Shown here: in pieces, positions 1-14,892 of the stretch
Position numbering within the stretch: the first letter of the stretch is position 1
How the letters are laid out: every line of letters begins with the position of its first letter
Source of the DNA: Corynebacterium uterequi
GTDB lineage: Bacteria; Actinomycetota; Actinomycetes; Mycobacteriales; Mycobacteriaceae
NCBI RefSeq assembly: GCF_001021065.1
Contig: NZ_CP011546.1
Location: forward strand, 310,001 to 374,000
DNA: 64,000 nucleotides
Direction of reading: 5' to 3'
The notes under the pieces: generated by a model
Database searches by the model: none
What the model saw: only the letters and a program-made list of their open reading frames with translations
What the model was told of the DNA's origin: nothing
Translations under genes and position numbers: made by a program

Positions 1-132
1 ATCAACCCTTACCGCGTGGGCCGCGGGCTCTACCTGGCCTCGGGGGCGACGCCTCCCGGCGCCGGCGTTCACGGAATGGCCGGCGCCTGGGCGGCCCGCA
101 CCGCGATGCGCGACCTTGAGAGAGGACGGTAG
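1..132 (+). CDS. FAD-dependent oxidoreductase, phytoene desaturase (CrtI)-like, C-terminal end only
   Basis: Only the last 43 residues are in the window; the reading frame is open from base 1 and stops with TAG at 130-132. The tail contains [19 protein letters not shown], which resembles the end of phytoene desaturase/NAD(P)-FAD oxidoreductases (LYL-x-ASTPPGGGVHGMxG), where this loop packs against the FAD. The substrate cannot be judged from this fragment. It lies upstream of, and is not coupled to, the L10 leader. Confidence 0.7.
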   Translation: MNPYRVGRGLYLASGATPPGAGVHGMAGAWAARTAMRDLERGR

Positions 133-140
133 GGGAGAAT

Positions 141-170
141 TTGGTCCCCTCGGCGGGTATCGACTAGGGT
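141..170 (+). promoter_or_regulatory. Candidate sigma-A promoter of rplJ-rplL
   Basis: -35 TTGGTC (141-146) and -10 TAGGGT (165-170) are separated by 18 bp. TAnnnT is the usual corynebacterial -10 shape. A start near 177 would give a leader of about 290 nt before rplJ, as expected for an L10 autoregulated transcript. Inferred from spacing only. Confidence 0.5.
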
Positions 171-177
171 GAGCCGG

Positions 178-468
178 GAAGTTTGAACGGACGAGGACAC
201 GTGTTTCGTCCGAGATCAAGTTTCACCGAAGACCGTCGGTCATCCCAACTTTGGGATTGAAAGCGTTCACTGTCTACCAAACGGAAGACGGATGGGCCGA
301 CCCACGCAGGAGACACTTGCTGAATCGTCCGCGCGATTATGCGCGATGTGAAGCCCTGTGCCTGCTGCACGGGGCTTCGTTGCGTTGTTGGGGTCCGCCC
401 CGGCGAGGCTGCGCGAAGTCCCGGCGGATCACCACGATACGACACAAGGGAAAGGAGGCGTTGGAAAG
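178..468 (+). promoter_or_regulatory. L10 leader of rplJ-rplL mRNA
   Basis: This is about 290 nt without a credible gene, between the likely promoter and rplJ. It contains a strong hairpin with a 12-bp stem (350-361 with 367-378, one G-U pair, 5-nt loop) and further GC-rich inverted segments (330-345, 395-430). In many bacteria the L10-L7/L12 complex binds such a leader to repress its own translation; that role is inferred from position and structure. Small open frames here (for example from 251 and 339) have no ribosome binding site and are not called. Confidence 0.6.
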
Positions 469-987
469 ATGGCAAACCCGAAGAATGTTGCAGAGCTCGT
501 TGCTCTGAAGGAGAAGTTCTCCGAGGCTGACTCGCTGTTCCTCACCGAGTACCGCGGCCTGACCGTCTCGCAGCTCCAGGAGCTGCGCGGCGAGCTGGGT
601 TTCGACGTTGAGTACCACGTCGCCAAGAACACCCTCCTCAAGATCGCTGCCGCTGAGCAGGGTATTGAGGGTCTTGACGAGCACCTCACCGGCCCGACCG
701 CCGTCGCCTTCATCAAGGGCGAGGCTGTTGACGCCGCCAAGGTGATGAAGAAGTTCGCCACTGCTAACGACAAGCTCGTTATCAAGGGCGGCTACATGGA
801 CGGCAAGGCGCTGTCCGCCGATCAGGTCAAGGCTATCGCCGAGCTGGACAACCGCGAGACCACTCTCGCCAAGCTGGCTGGCGCGATGAAGGGCAATCTG
901 GCAAAGGCCGCCGCCGTGTTCAACGCACCGGCGACGAAGATGGCTCGCCTCGCTGTTGCTCTCCAGGAGAAGCAGGAACAAGCCTAA
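469..987 (+). CDS. rplJ: 50S ribosomal protein L10
   Basis: 172 residues, the usual size for L10. It forms the base of the L7/L12 stalk: the N-terminal domain (KNVAELVALKEKFSEADSLF) binds 23S rRNA together with L11, and the C-terminal helix holds L12 dimers. The start ATG at 469 is chosen because AAAGGAGG lies just upstream (450-457) and MANPKNVAEL is the expected N-terminus; the frame stays open further upstream but that part is leader. Co-transcribed with rplL 97 bp downstream; the gap contains two hairpins (about 993-1012 and 1040-1068), possibly involved in processing or in giving extra L7/L12. Confidence 0.97.
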   Translation: MANPKNVAELVALKEKFSEADSLFLTEYRGLTVSQLQELRGELGFDVEYHVAKNTLLKIAAAEQGIEGLDEHLTGPTAVAFIKGEAVDAAKVMKKFATANDKLVIKGGYMDGKALSADQVKAIAELDNRETTLAKLAGAMKGNLAKAAAVFNAPATKMARLAVALQEKQEQA

Positions 988-1084
988 GGAATCGGCCCCT
1001 GCCTGGGGGCCGGCACTCCGCACAATCGAACAAGACAAACTTTGGCCGTCGGCTTCGGCGGCCACCAACTGAAAGGATGCCACC

Positions 1085-1471
1085 ATGGCTAAGCTTTCCA
1101 AGGATGAGCTCATCGAGGCTTTCAAGGAAATGACCCTCATCGAGCTCTCTGAGTTCGTGAAGGAATTCGAAGAGGTCTTCGACGTCGAGGCTGCCGCCCC
1201 GGTCGCCGTCGCCGCCGCTGGTGCCCCGGGTGCTGACGCCCCGGCCGCCGAGGAGAAGACCGAGTTCGACGTCGTCCTGACCGACGTCGGCGCCAAGAAG
1301 ATCGGCGTTATTAAGGCCGTCCGCGAGATCGTCTCCGGCCTGGGCCTGAAGGAAGCCAAGGAGCTCGTCGAGTCCGCTCCGAAGGCCATCCTCGAGGGTG
1401 CCAACAAGGACGACGCCGAGGCCGCCAAGGCCAAGCTGGAAGAGGCCGGCGCCTCCGTCGAGCTCAAGTAA
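1085..1471 (+). CDS. rplL: 50S ribosomal protein L7/L12
   Basis: 128 residues, full length. It has an N-terminal dimerisation helix ([20 protein letters not shown]), an Ala/Pro-rich hinge near residues 38-57 and a C-terminal globular domain beginning [20 protein letters not shown], with the conserved [14 protein letters not shown] segment that contacts translation factors. A ribosome binding site (GAAAGGATG) precedes the ATG. Last gene of the L10 operon, followed by a clear terminator. Multiple dimers of this protein on the ribosome recruit EF-Tu and EF-G, both also encoded in this window. Confidence 0.98.
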   Translation: MAKLSKDELIEAFKEMTLIELSEFVKEFEEVFDVEAAAPVAVAAAGAPGADAPAAEEKTEFDVVLTDVGAKKIGVIKAVREIVSGLGLKEAKELVESAPKAILEGANKDDAEAAKAKLEEAGASVELK

Positions 1472-1498
1472 GCTCGTCGCAGCCTAAAAGCTGCTCTA

Positions 1499-1531
1499 CC
1501 GCCCGAACCCCTCGTGGGTCGGGCGGTTTTT
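1499..1531 (+). terminator. Rho-independent terminator after rplL
   Basis: GC-rich stem CCGCCCGA-A-CCC / GGGTCGGGCGG with a 5-nt loop, followed by TTTTT. It starts 28 bp after the rplL stop. Confidence 0.9.
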
Positions 1532-1562
1532 GCGTTCCGGCACGGCCGGTAAACTCTCGACC

Positions 1563-2663
1563 ATGCTTCCAAAGTCACGCATCCTCTCCGCGGTCCTGGT
1601 TGGGCTGGGCATCGCCTTGCTGGTGGGCGGGCTGGTGGCGCCCATGCTGCTCAAAGCGGATGGACGACTGCCGCTGGACCTGTCCGCCACCACCTGGTCC
1701 ATCACTGACCAGGAGGCGGTGACATCCGCCAAGTTCGACCCCGCCGGAACCGAGCACACCGGCCCGGTCACCCAGCAGCTCCACATGGAGATCCAGGCGC
1801 CGTCGACCCAAGACACGGCGACGGTGCGCATCGGTTCCACGTGGGTGCGTGACGACGCCCCGTCGGCGAAGCAGGGCCTTCTGGAGGCACAGACGTGGAG
1901 CTATGTTCTCGACCGGGTGACGGGCGCGCCGGTAAGCGAGGCGACGCTGACCCACACCGTCGGCTTCCCACCGGTGACGGTGCCCATGGAAGGGCACTGG
2001 CTGAAGTTTCCTTCCAACGCCCAGCAGACGACGTACGATCTCTTCGACGAGACGCTGCAGCGCGCGTACCCGGCCGTTTTCGTGGACTCGGAGGTCCGCG
2101 GGGATAGGACGGTGTATCACTACCGGCAGGAGATTGCACCGACGAGCGTGCATGCGGTGGCGCCGGGGATGTTCACGTCCCGGGAGGTGCCGGTGGCGGA
2201 TGCTGAAGACTCGGAAGAGGACGCAGAGAACGCCGAGGGCACAGAGGAGGAGACGACGGAAGAGGCCGAGCCGAAGACGGAAACCCTCGAGCTCTACCAC
2301 GCCGCGACGCGGGACGTGTACGTTGACCAGCTCACGGGCATCGTCGTGGACGCGGACGTGTCCGTGCGGCAGTTCTACGGCCGCAGTCCCCGCGAGGCCG
2401 TGCAGACCGCCCTGGACTTTTCTGGTTCCTTGGACGACGCCCGCGCGGCCGAGTTGATGGGCGCGGTGTCGCAGGTGGCCAGCACCTCGGAGGCCCGGTA
2501 CACACGGTGGGCCACGGTGGGTGTGGGCGCGATCATTCTCGCTTTTGGTCTGCTCGGTGCCTTTGGTCTCGGCGGCTCCCGGCGTCGCACGCTGGATAAA
2601 GTCAGCCCTCACACCCCGACGCAATACCTGCCTGAGGGCACGGTACGTACTCCCGAAGCGTAG
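1563..2663 (+). CDS. DUF3068 (PorA-family) membrane-anchored protein
   Basis: 366 residues from the ATG at 1563, which gives a clean N-terminal transmembrane segment (ILSAVLVGLGIALLVGGLVAP, about residues 6-26); an in-frame start at 1530 would place it inside the terminator. A second hydrophobic segment lies near the C-terminus (WATVGVGAIILAFGLLGAFG), so most of the protein is a large external domain between two membrane helices, the DUF3068 layout of mycolate-containing actinobacteria. An acidic stretch near residues 215-238 (DAEDSEEDAENAEGTEEE) is low complexity. Located between rplL and rpoB. Function unknown. Confidence 0.85.
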   Translation: MLPKSRILSAVLVGLGIALLVGGLVAPMLLKADGRLPLDLSATTWSITDQEAVTSAKFDPAGTEHTGPVTQQLHMEIQAPSTQDTATVRIGSTWVRDDAPSAKQGLLEAQTWSYVLDRVTGAPVSEATLTHTVGFPPVTVPMEGHWLKFPSNAQQTTYDLFDETLQRAYPAVFVDSEVRGDRTVYHYRQEIAPTSVHAVAPGMFTSREVPVADAEDSEEDAENAEGTEEETTEEAEPKTETLELYHAATRDVYVDQLTGIVVDADVSVRQFYGRSPREAVQTALDFSGSLDDARAAELMGAVSQVASTSEARYTRWATVGVGAIILAFGLLGAFGLGGSRRRTLDKVSPHTPTQYLPEGTVRTPEA

Positions 2664-2727
2664 GTGGTACAGTCTGTTGCCGAGGAACGCCGGACGAGCG
2701 CATCGGACGGCTTGAGGTTGCTGTGCC

Positions 2728-2756
2728 TTTACAGCGGGGCGGATGTGGTATAGGCT
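2728..2756 (+). promoter_or_regulatory. Candidate rpoB promoter; rpoB leader 2664-2962
   Basis: -35 TTTACA (2728-2733), 17-bp spacer, -10 TAGGCT (2751-2756). The resulting leader to rpoB is about 200 nt and contains a perfect 12-bp palindrome GGAGCTAGCTCC (2856-2867). A TTGACA at 2827-2832 has no -10 at proper spacing. The rest of the 299-bp gap shows no gene. Confidence 0.45.
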
Positions 2757-2962
2757 ATGTCGTTGCGCTGGAGTTGGCCCCCGGTGCCTTGTGGAAGCCT
2801 TGTCCAGCTCTAGCGAAACGCGTGACTTGACAAGGTGACTTTTCGCTATCCGGGGGAGCTAGCTCCGTAGCAGACCGAATGCTAACTACCAGCGGCGTTG
2901 GTTCCTCGTTTAGCCAGAAGCGGGGATGCCCGGCGTCGCGTGAGGTGCTGGAAGGACCCATC

Positions 2963-6448
<3,486 letters not shown>

Positions 6449-6523
6449 GACCTACGAAGCAACGAGAAATCCGTATAAGACTGACAATCCCCTCCGCCAA
6501 CTAGGAGGGGGAAAGGGAGTTAC

Positions 6524-10564
<4,041 letters not shown>

Positions 10565-10605
10565 GCCGACGCGTTCTGGCTAGCGTCGGTCTGCCCCCTT
10601 TAGGT

Positions 10606-10646
10606 GGCACTAGCGCAGGTATTTCCTGTGCTAGTGCCGCTTTTTT
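10606..10646 (+). terminator. Rho-independent terminator after rpoC
   Basis: Stem GGCACTAGCGCAGG / CCTGTGCTAGTGCC with a short loop, followed by GC and six T. A weaker hairpin (CCGACGC / GCGTCGG, 10566-10589) precedes it directly after the stop codon. Confidence 0.92.
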
Positions 10647-10654
10647 GCGTTCTC

Positions 10655-10675
10655 CCGGAATATAATTCGGAACAT
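10655..10675 (+). promoter_or_regulatory. Candidate promoter/operator of the MFS gene
   Basis: A perfect -10 TATAAT at 10661-10666 sits within the near-symmetric CCGGAATATAATTCGG, which could be an overlapping repressor site. No convincing -35 is visible; the T-run of the rpoC terminator occupies that position. Confidence 0.45.
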
Positions 10676-10706
10676 AACCAACTCCTGGTAGAAAGCTGTG
10701 TACGCC

Positions 10707-12179
10707 ATGAACGCCACCCCATCCACGACCACTCAACCACCCATAGTGAACGACCGTCACCTGCTCGGAATCGTCCTATCGCTATCCACGTTCTGGCTCT
10801 GCGCGCAGACCCTGCTCAACATCGGACAATCAGTGGCCGGCGAGTTGTCCATCAACCCCGGCGTCATGAACATCATCATTTCGCTGGCGTCGCTGGTCTG
10901 CGGCATGTTCATCGTCGTGTGGGGCGCGCTGGCCGATCGTTACGGCCGCGTCAAAATCATCATGCTCGGCAACGTCATGGCGATCATCGGCTCCCTGCTC
11001 GTAGGCCTTGCCTTCGGGCCGCCGATCATGGCCACCGCCATGCTCATCGGCGGGCGAGTACTCCAGGGCATGTCCACCGCCGCGGTGATGCCGGCGGCCC
11101 TCGGCCTTATCAACACCTACTGGGAAGGCCCGGCCAGGGCTAGGGCGCTATCGGTGTTCTCCATGGGTACCTTCGGCGGCATGGCGCTGACCTCCTCGTT
11201 CGGCGGCGTGCTCGCCGGCTCGCCGCTGGGGTGGCGGTCCATCTTCATCCTCGCCGTGGCCTTCGCCGTCATTGCGATGCTGCTGCTGCGCGCCGTCCCG
11301 GAGTCGGCCCCGCAGGCGGGAACCACGGCGGCGCTGGACCTCGTCGGCACCGCTCTGCTGGCCGTCGCAATGGTGAGCTTCCAGCTGGTACTCACCCAGG
11401 GCAGCGCCTGGGGCTGGACGAGCGTTACCACCCTGGCGATGGCGACGGTATTCATCGCGTCGACGGTGGCCTTCGTGTTCCAGGAACGCCGGGCGGACAA
11501 CCCGCTCATCGACTTCGCCGTGTTCAAGAAGCTCCAATTCACCGGCGCGGTCCTCGCTAACTTCCTGGTGACCTCCTCGGCCGGCATGATTACGGTGTCC
11601 CTGTGGGTCCTGCAAGGCGCCGGCAACATGTCCGTGACCACGTCCGGCTACCTCACGTTGGGGTATGCGGCGGTGCTGTTGTCCATGATCCGCGCGGGTG
11701 AGAAGATGCTCAACAAGTACGGTCCGCGCCTGCCGATGCTCGTGGGTACGACGTTGGTGGCGCTGTCGGTCATCATGCTCATGGCGACGAACACCATGCA
11801 GCTGACGTACGTGGTCATCACTTTCGTGGCATTCTGCATCTATGGTCTCGGGCTGGCGCTCTTTGCCACTCCGGCGACGGCATCCGCCCTCGGCGCCCTC
11901 GGGCCCAACGAGGTGGGCGTCGGTTCGGGCATGTTCAAGATGGCGTCGTCGATCGGTTCTGCCATCGGCATCGCGGTGGCGACGACGGTGTTCATGGCGG
12001 TGCAGACGTCCGGCTCGACGGTGATTGGTGCGGTCATCGCGTACACCGGCCGGCAGTCGAATCTGGCGGTGCGCCAGGCGGGCACGATGAGCCTCGGCGC
12101 GCTCGCAGTGTTTGCCCTGGTAGCTGTCGTGTGCGTCATGTTTACAATCAGGAGCCAAAAATCGCCAAATGTTAAATAA
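10707..12179 (+). CDS. MFS transporter, DHA2 (14-TM) drug exporter family
   Basis: 490 residues from ATG 10707 (AGAAAG 11 nt upstream; a GTG at 10698 in frame is the alternative). Multiple hydrophobic helices and an MFS motif A (GALADRYGRVKIIMLG, about residues 75-90) point to a proton-driven exporter of the QacA/EmrB type; substrate unknown. The C-terminal half is clearly paralogous to the MFS gene at the far end of this window: shared SGYLTxGYA, IRxGEKxL, YGLGLAxxATPxT, GSGxxKMASSxGxA and TSGSTVxG. Flanked by the rpoC terminator and a small membrane protein 33 bp downstream. Confidence 0.85.
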   Translation: MNATPSTTTQPPIVNDRHLLGIVLSLSTFWLCAQTLLNIGQSVAGELSINPGVMNIIISLASLVCGMFIVVWGALADRYGRVKIIMLGNVMAIIGSLLVGLAFGPPIMATAMLIGGRVLQGMSTAAVMPAALGLINTYWEGPARARALSVFSMGTFGGMALTSSFGGVLAGSPLGWRSIFILAVAFAVIAMLLLRAVPESAPQAGTTAALDLVGTALLAVAMVSFQLVLTQGSAWGWTSVTTLAMATVFIASTVAFVFQERRADNPLIDFAVFKKLQFTGAVLANFLVTSSAGMITVSLWVLQGAGNMSVTTSGYLTLGYAAVLLSMIRAGEKMLNKYGPRLPMLVGTTLVALSVIMLMATNTMQLTYVVITFVAFCIYGLGLALFATPATASALGALGPNEVGVGSGMFKMASSIGSAIGIAVATTVFMAVQTSGSTVIGAVIAYTGRQSNLAVRQAGTMSLGALAVFALVAVVCVMFTIRSQKSPNVK

Positions 12180-12212
12180 GAGCGCACACGCAGTGTGTTA
12201 CCTTCAGGATCT

Positions 12213-12767
12213 ATGAGCGAGCAATTGCCTCCCGAGCAGCATCCGCCGACAGGCCAGTGGGCGCCCGTCAACCAGTCCCCCTACTTCGCTCAGCCGGGCC
12301 CGGCGCCGTCCGGTGGTCGCTCCGGGGGAATGACGGCGGTCATCGTCCTGCTCGCGGTCCTCATCGCGCTGATCGTGGCAGGCGGTGGCATTGCCGCGGG
12401 GTTCCTGCTGGGCCGGCAGCCTAACGAGCAGGGGGAGCCGGTCGAGCTCACGACGGTCATGGAGACCGTCACGGCCGCCAAGCAACCTGCGGACGGAGCG
12501 GGCAGGGGACAGGCAAAGCCCGCCCAGCCGAGCAAGTCCTCGTTCAGCTTCTCCGGCCTGGATGTGGCCGGGCCCACCAGTTGGCAGTTCGCCTACCAGG
12601 TGAAAGCTGACGTCGAGAGCTACTACCGCAGGAACGGGATCTTTCCTTCCTCGGTGACGTCATACAGCACAGTCACGGGCAAAAACTACACCATGACCTG
12701 CGAAGACATTGGTGCTGGCCTGCATTGCTACGGCGGCCGGGACGCGCACGTCTATCTGTACGACTAG
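12213..12767 (+). CDS. Membrane-anchored protein with Pro-rich N-terminus, unknown function
   Basis: 184 residues. A Pro/Gln-rich cytoplasmic tail of about 38 residues, one transmembrane segment (MTAVIVLLAVLIALIVAGGGIAAGFLLG, split here as MTAVIVLLAVLIAL and IVAGGGIAAGFLLG), a Ser/Gln/Ala linker, then a small external domain with two cysteines (MTCEDIGAGLHCYGG) that could form a disulfide. ATG 12213 is chosen over an upstream in-frame ATG lying nearer the MFS stop. Its stop codon shares a base with the start of the next gene, so the two are probably translationally coupled. Confidence 0.65.
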   Translation: MSEQLPPEQHPPTGQWAPVNQSPYFAQPGPAPSGGRSGGMTAVIVLLAVLIALIVAGGGIAAGFLLGRQPNEQGEPVELTTVMETVTAAKQPADGAGRGQAKPAQPSKSSFSFSGLDVAGPTSWQFAYQVKADVESYYRRNGIFPSSVTSYSTVTGKNYTMTCEDIGAGLHCYGGRDAHVYLYD

Positions 12768-13618
12768 TGAGTGGCAGTTATCGAAGCGGCGCGGCGGTGC
12801 GCCGTCGAAGCGTGCGTGGGTGGACAGCGTGTGCGGGCGCGGCAGCGTCGCTCGCGATCCTGGCGGCGGGGTGCACGATCCCGTCGGGCGGGTCGGCAAG
12901 GACGTCGACGATTACGTCGACCGTCACCGTCGAACCGGCACCTGAGTTGCAGACTGGCGACTGGGCGCGCGCCGTTGACGCGGTGGAGCAGGACACCGGC
13001 GCGGTGGTTGCAGTGGCGTGGTCCGACGGGGGCGTCGCCGGGTCTTTGAGTGACGTCACCGCGTGGTCGACGATCAAGGTGCCGCTGTCCATCGCCGCGG
13101 CGCGGCTGCACCCGGGTACCCAGCCGAGCATCGACGCGGCCATCATGCGAAGCGATAACGACGCCGCCCGGCAGTTGTGGGAGCACCTCGGCGGCGGGGA
13201 GCAGGCGGCGCAGGCCGTCGAGGCTGTGCTGCGGGAGGCCGGCGATCCCACGGAGGTGCAGCCCTTCGTAACCCGGCCGGAGTTCAGCGCCTTCGGGCAA
13301 ACCCAGTGGGGTTTCGTAGAGCAGGCGCAGTTCGCGTCGCACTTGCCGGAGTTGGAAGCGTCGGACGCGGTGCTGGCGCCGATGCAGGCCATCGACCCGT
13401 CGCAGGCCTACGGCCTAGGCCGGCTGCCGGGCGTTGCGTTCAAGGGCGGCTGGGGACCCGACACTCAGGGGCGCTATGTGGTGCGGCAATTCGGGGTGGT
13501 CGATGGCAGGGGAGTGGCGATCGCGGCGATGGCTCCGGACGGCACCTACGAGTCGGCGCAGGTGATCCTGGATCGGCTCGCGTCGGAGGTGGTTGCGCCG
13601 CAGGTGGGCGTTTGGTAA
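12767..13618 (+). CDS. Lipoprotein with serine beta-lactamase fold (serine hydrolase)
   Basis: 283 residues from a GTG whose G is the last base of the previous stop codon (taGTG). Basic N-terminus, hydrophobic core and lipobox LAAG-C with Cys36 predict lipidation. The mature part has class-A-like motifs: Ser101-x-x-Lys104 (WSTIKVP), SDN at 129-131 and KGG in AFKGGWGP in place of KTG. The class-A Glu166 loop is not obvious, so it may be a penicillin-interacting or peptidoglycan-related hydrolase rather than a resistance enzyme. The rpsL promoter overlaps its stop codon. Confidence 0.75.
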   Translation: MSGSYRSGAAVRRRSVRGWTACAGAAASLAILAAGCTIPSGGSARTSTITSTVTVEPAPELQTGDWARAVDAVEQDTGAVVAVAWSDGGVAGSLSDVTAWSTIKVPLSIAAARLHPGTQPSIDAAIMRSDNDAARQLWEHLGGGEQAAQAVEAVLREAGDPTEVQPFVTRPEFSAFGQTQWGFVEQAQFASHLPELEASDAVLAPMQAIDPSQAYGLGRLPGVAFKGGWGPDTQGRYVVRQFGVVDGRGVAIAAMAPDGTYESAQVILDRLASEVVAPQVGVW

Positions 13619-13640
13619 TCGGCGAGTCGTCTGCTAGTCT
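13612..13640 (+). promoter_or_regulatory. Candidate promoter of rpsL-rpsG(-fusA)
   Basis: -35 TTGGTA (13612-13617), exactly 17 bp, extended -10 TGcTAGTCT (-10 TAGTCT at 13635-13640). The -35 overlaps the stop codon of the upstream lipoprotein gene. The leader to rpsL is about 175 nt (13648-13822) and includes an inverted pair around GCCCGGATCTCCGGGTGC; no other gene is seen in it. Confidence 0.6.
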
Positions 13641-13822
13641 CGCCGTTACGTCCCACATTCTTGGTGGGAGGCTTCAGCGCCCGGATCTCCGGGTGCTGGG
13701 AAACAACCGGACGGGCCCTGGGAAAGAGCCCCAATATTTTTGTGTCTACACCAGATGGTTCGGTTTGTCTTCCACCAACATGTGCCCGAAGTTCTCTTGG
13801 GGCTCAAGCGAGAAAGAGAAGT

Positions 13823-14194
13823 ATGCCTACTATTCAGCAGCTGGTCCGCAAGGGCCGTCACGATAAGAAGTCTGCGGTCTCCACCGCGGCTCTGAAGGGT
13901 TCGCCGCAGCGTCGTGGCGTGTGCACCCGCGTTTACACCACTACCCCGAAGAAGCCGAACTCGGCTCTTCGTAAGGTCGCCCGTGTTCGCCTGACCTCCG
14001 GCATCGAGGTTTCCGCCTACATCCCGGGTGAGGGCCACAACCTGCAGGAGCACTCCATGGTGCTCGTGCGCGGTGGTCGTGTGAAGGACCTTCCGGGTGT
14101 CCGCTACAAGATCATCCGCGGCGCGCTCGACGCCCAGGGTGTCAAGGACCGCAAGCAGGCCCGTTCCCGCTACGGCGCCAAGAAGGAGAAGTAA
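13823..14194 (+). CDS. rpsL: 30S ribosomal protein S12
   Basis: 123 residues. [12 protein letters not shown] is the standard N-terminus, so the upstream open extension (from 13661) is leader; GAGAAAGAGAAGT precedes the ATG. S12 lies at the decoding centre. The loops [13 protein letters not shown] and [13 protein letters not shown] carry lysines at the positions where substitutions give streptomycin resistance, so this is a wild-type sequence. First gene of the str operon, 3 bp before rpsG. Confidence 0.98.
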   Translation: MPTIQQLVRKGRHDKKSAVSTAALKGSPQRRGVCTRVYTTTPKKPNSALRKVARVRLTSGIEVSAYIPGEGHNLQEHSMVLVRGGRVKDLPGVRYKIIRGALDAQGVKDRKQARSRYGAKKEK

Positions 14195-14197
14195 TCA

Positions 14198-14665
14198 ATG
14201 CGTAAGAATGCAGCTCCGAAGCGCCCCGTCGTCAAGGATCCGGTCTACCAGTCCGAGGTCGTGACCCAGCTCGTCAACAAGGTTCTCCTGGACGGCAAGA
14301 AGTCCACCGCCGAGCGCATCGTCTACGGCGCGCTGGAGAAGTGCCGCGAGAAGACCGGCACCGACCCGGTGGGCACCCTGGAGAAGGCCCTGGGCAACAT
14401 CCGTCCGGACCTGGAGGTCCGCTCCCGCCGCGTCGGTGGCGCCACCTACCAGGTGCCGGTCGAGGTTCGCCCGGCCCGCGCCAACACCCTCGCTCTGCGG
14501 TGGCTGGTGACCTTCACCCGCCAGCGTCGTGAGAACACCATGATGGAGCGTCTCGCCAACGAGATCCTCGACGCCTCTAACGGCCTTGGCGCTTCCGTCA
14601 AGCGTCGCGAGGACACTCACAAGATGGCTGAGGCCAACCGCGCCTTCGCCCACTACCGCTGGTAG
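14198..14665 (+). CDS. rpsG: 30S ribosomal protein S7
   Basis: 155 residues, full length, beginning [20 protein letters not shown]7 nucleates assembly of the 30S head and contacts E-site tRNA. The conserved [19 protein letters not shown] and [13 protein letters not shown] segments are intact. It starts 3 bp after rpsL. A hairpin without a T-run follows before fusA. Confidence 0.98.
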   Translation: MRKNAAPKRPVVKDPVYQSEVVTQLVNKVLLDGKKSTAERIVYGALEKCREKTGTDPVGTLEKALGNIRPDLEVRSRRVGGATYQVPVEVRPARANTLALRWLVTFTRQRRENTMMERLANEILDASNGLGASVKRREDTHKMAEANRAFAHYRW

Positions 14666-14685
14666 TTGAGAGCGTGAAAACTCGT

Positions 14686-14722
14686 CAAGCCCGATTGCCA
14701 GAGACTTCGGCGATCGGGCTTG
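14686..14722 (+). promoter_or_regulatory. Hairpin in the rpsG-fusA gap
   Basis: A 10-bp perfect stem CAAGCCCGAT / ATCGGGCTTG with a 17-nt loop and no T-run. It may be a processing or attenuation site between rpsG and fusA. The 227-bp gap (14666-14892) has AT-rich spots (TATTAT at 14728-14733, AATTAAAC near 14811) that could be -10 elements for a separate fusA promoter, but none has a convincing -35. Confidence 0.5.
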
Positions 14723-14892
14723 CCGAGTATTATCGCCACCTCGCCTGCGCGAAGGGGACGAGCCGGGGCTTCCCGATCGTCGTGCTGCTATGAGTGCGCA
14801 GACGTGGCAGAATTAAACAGAACTGTTCGCTTCCACGGCGTTCGCCTAATGACTTTCGGCGGCGTCGACGACCTTAAAGTTGGGGTAATACT

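Noticed and set aside
14666..14892. A 66-residue frame (14720-14920) in the rpsG-fusA gap
   Set aside because: It overlaps the fusA start, has no ribosome binding site and resembles no family.
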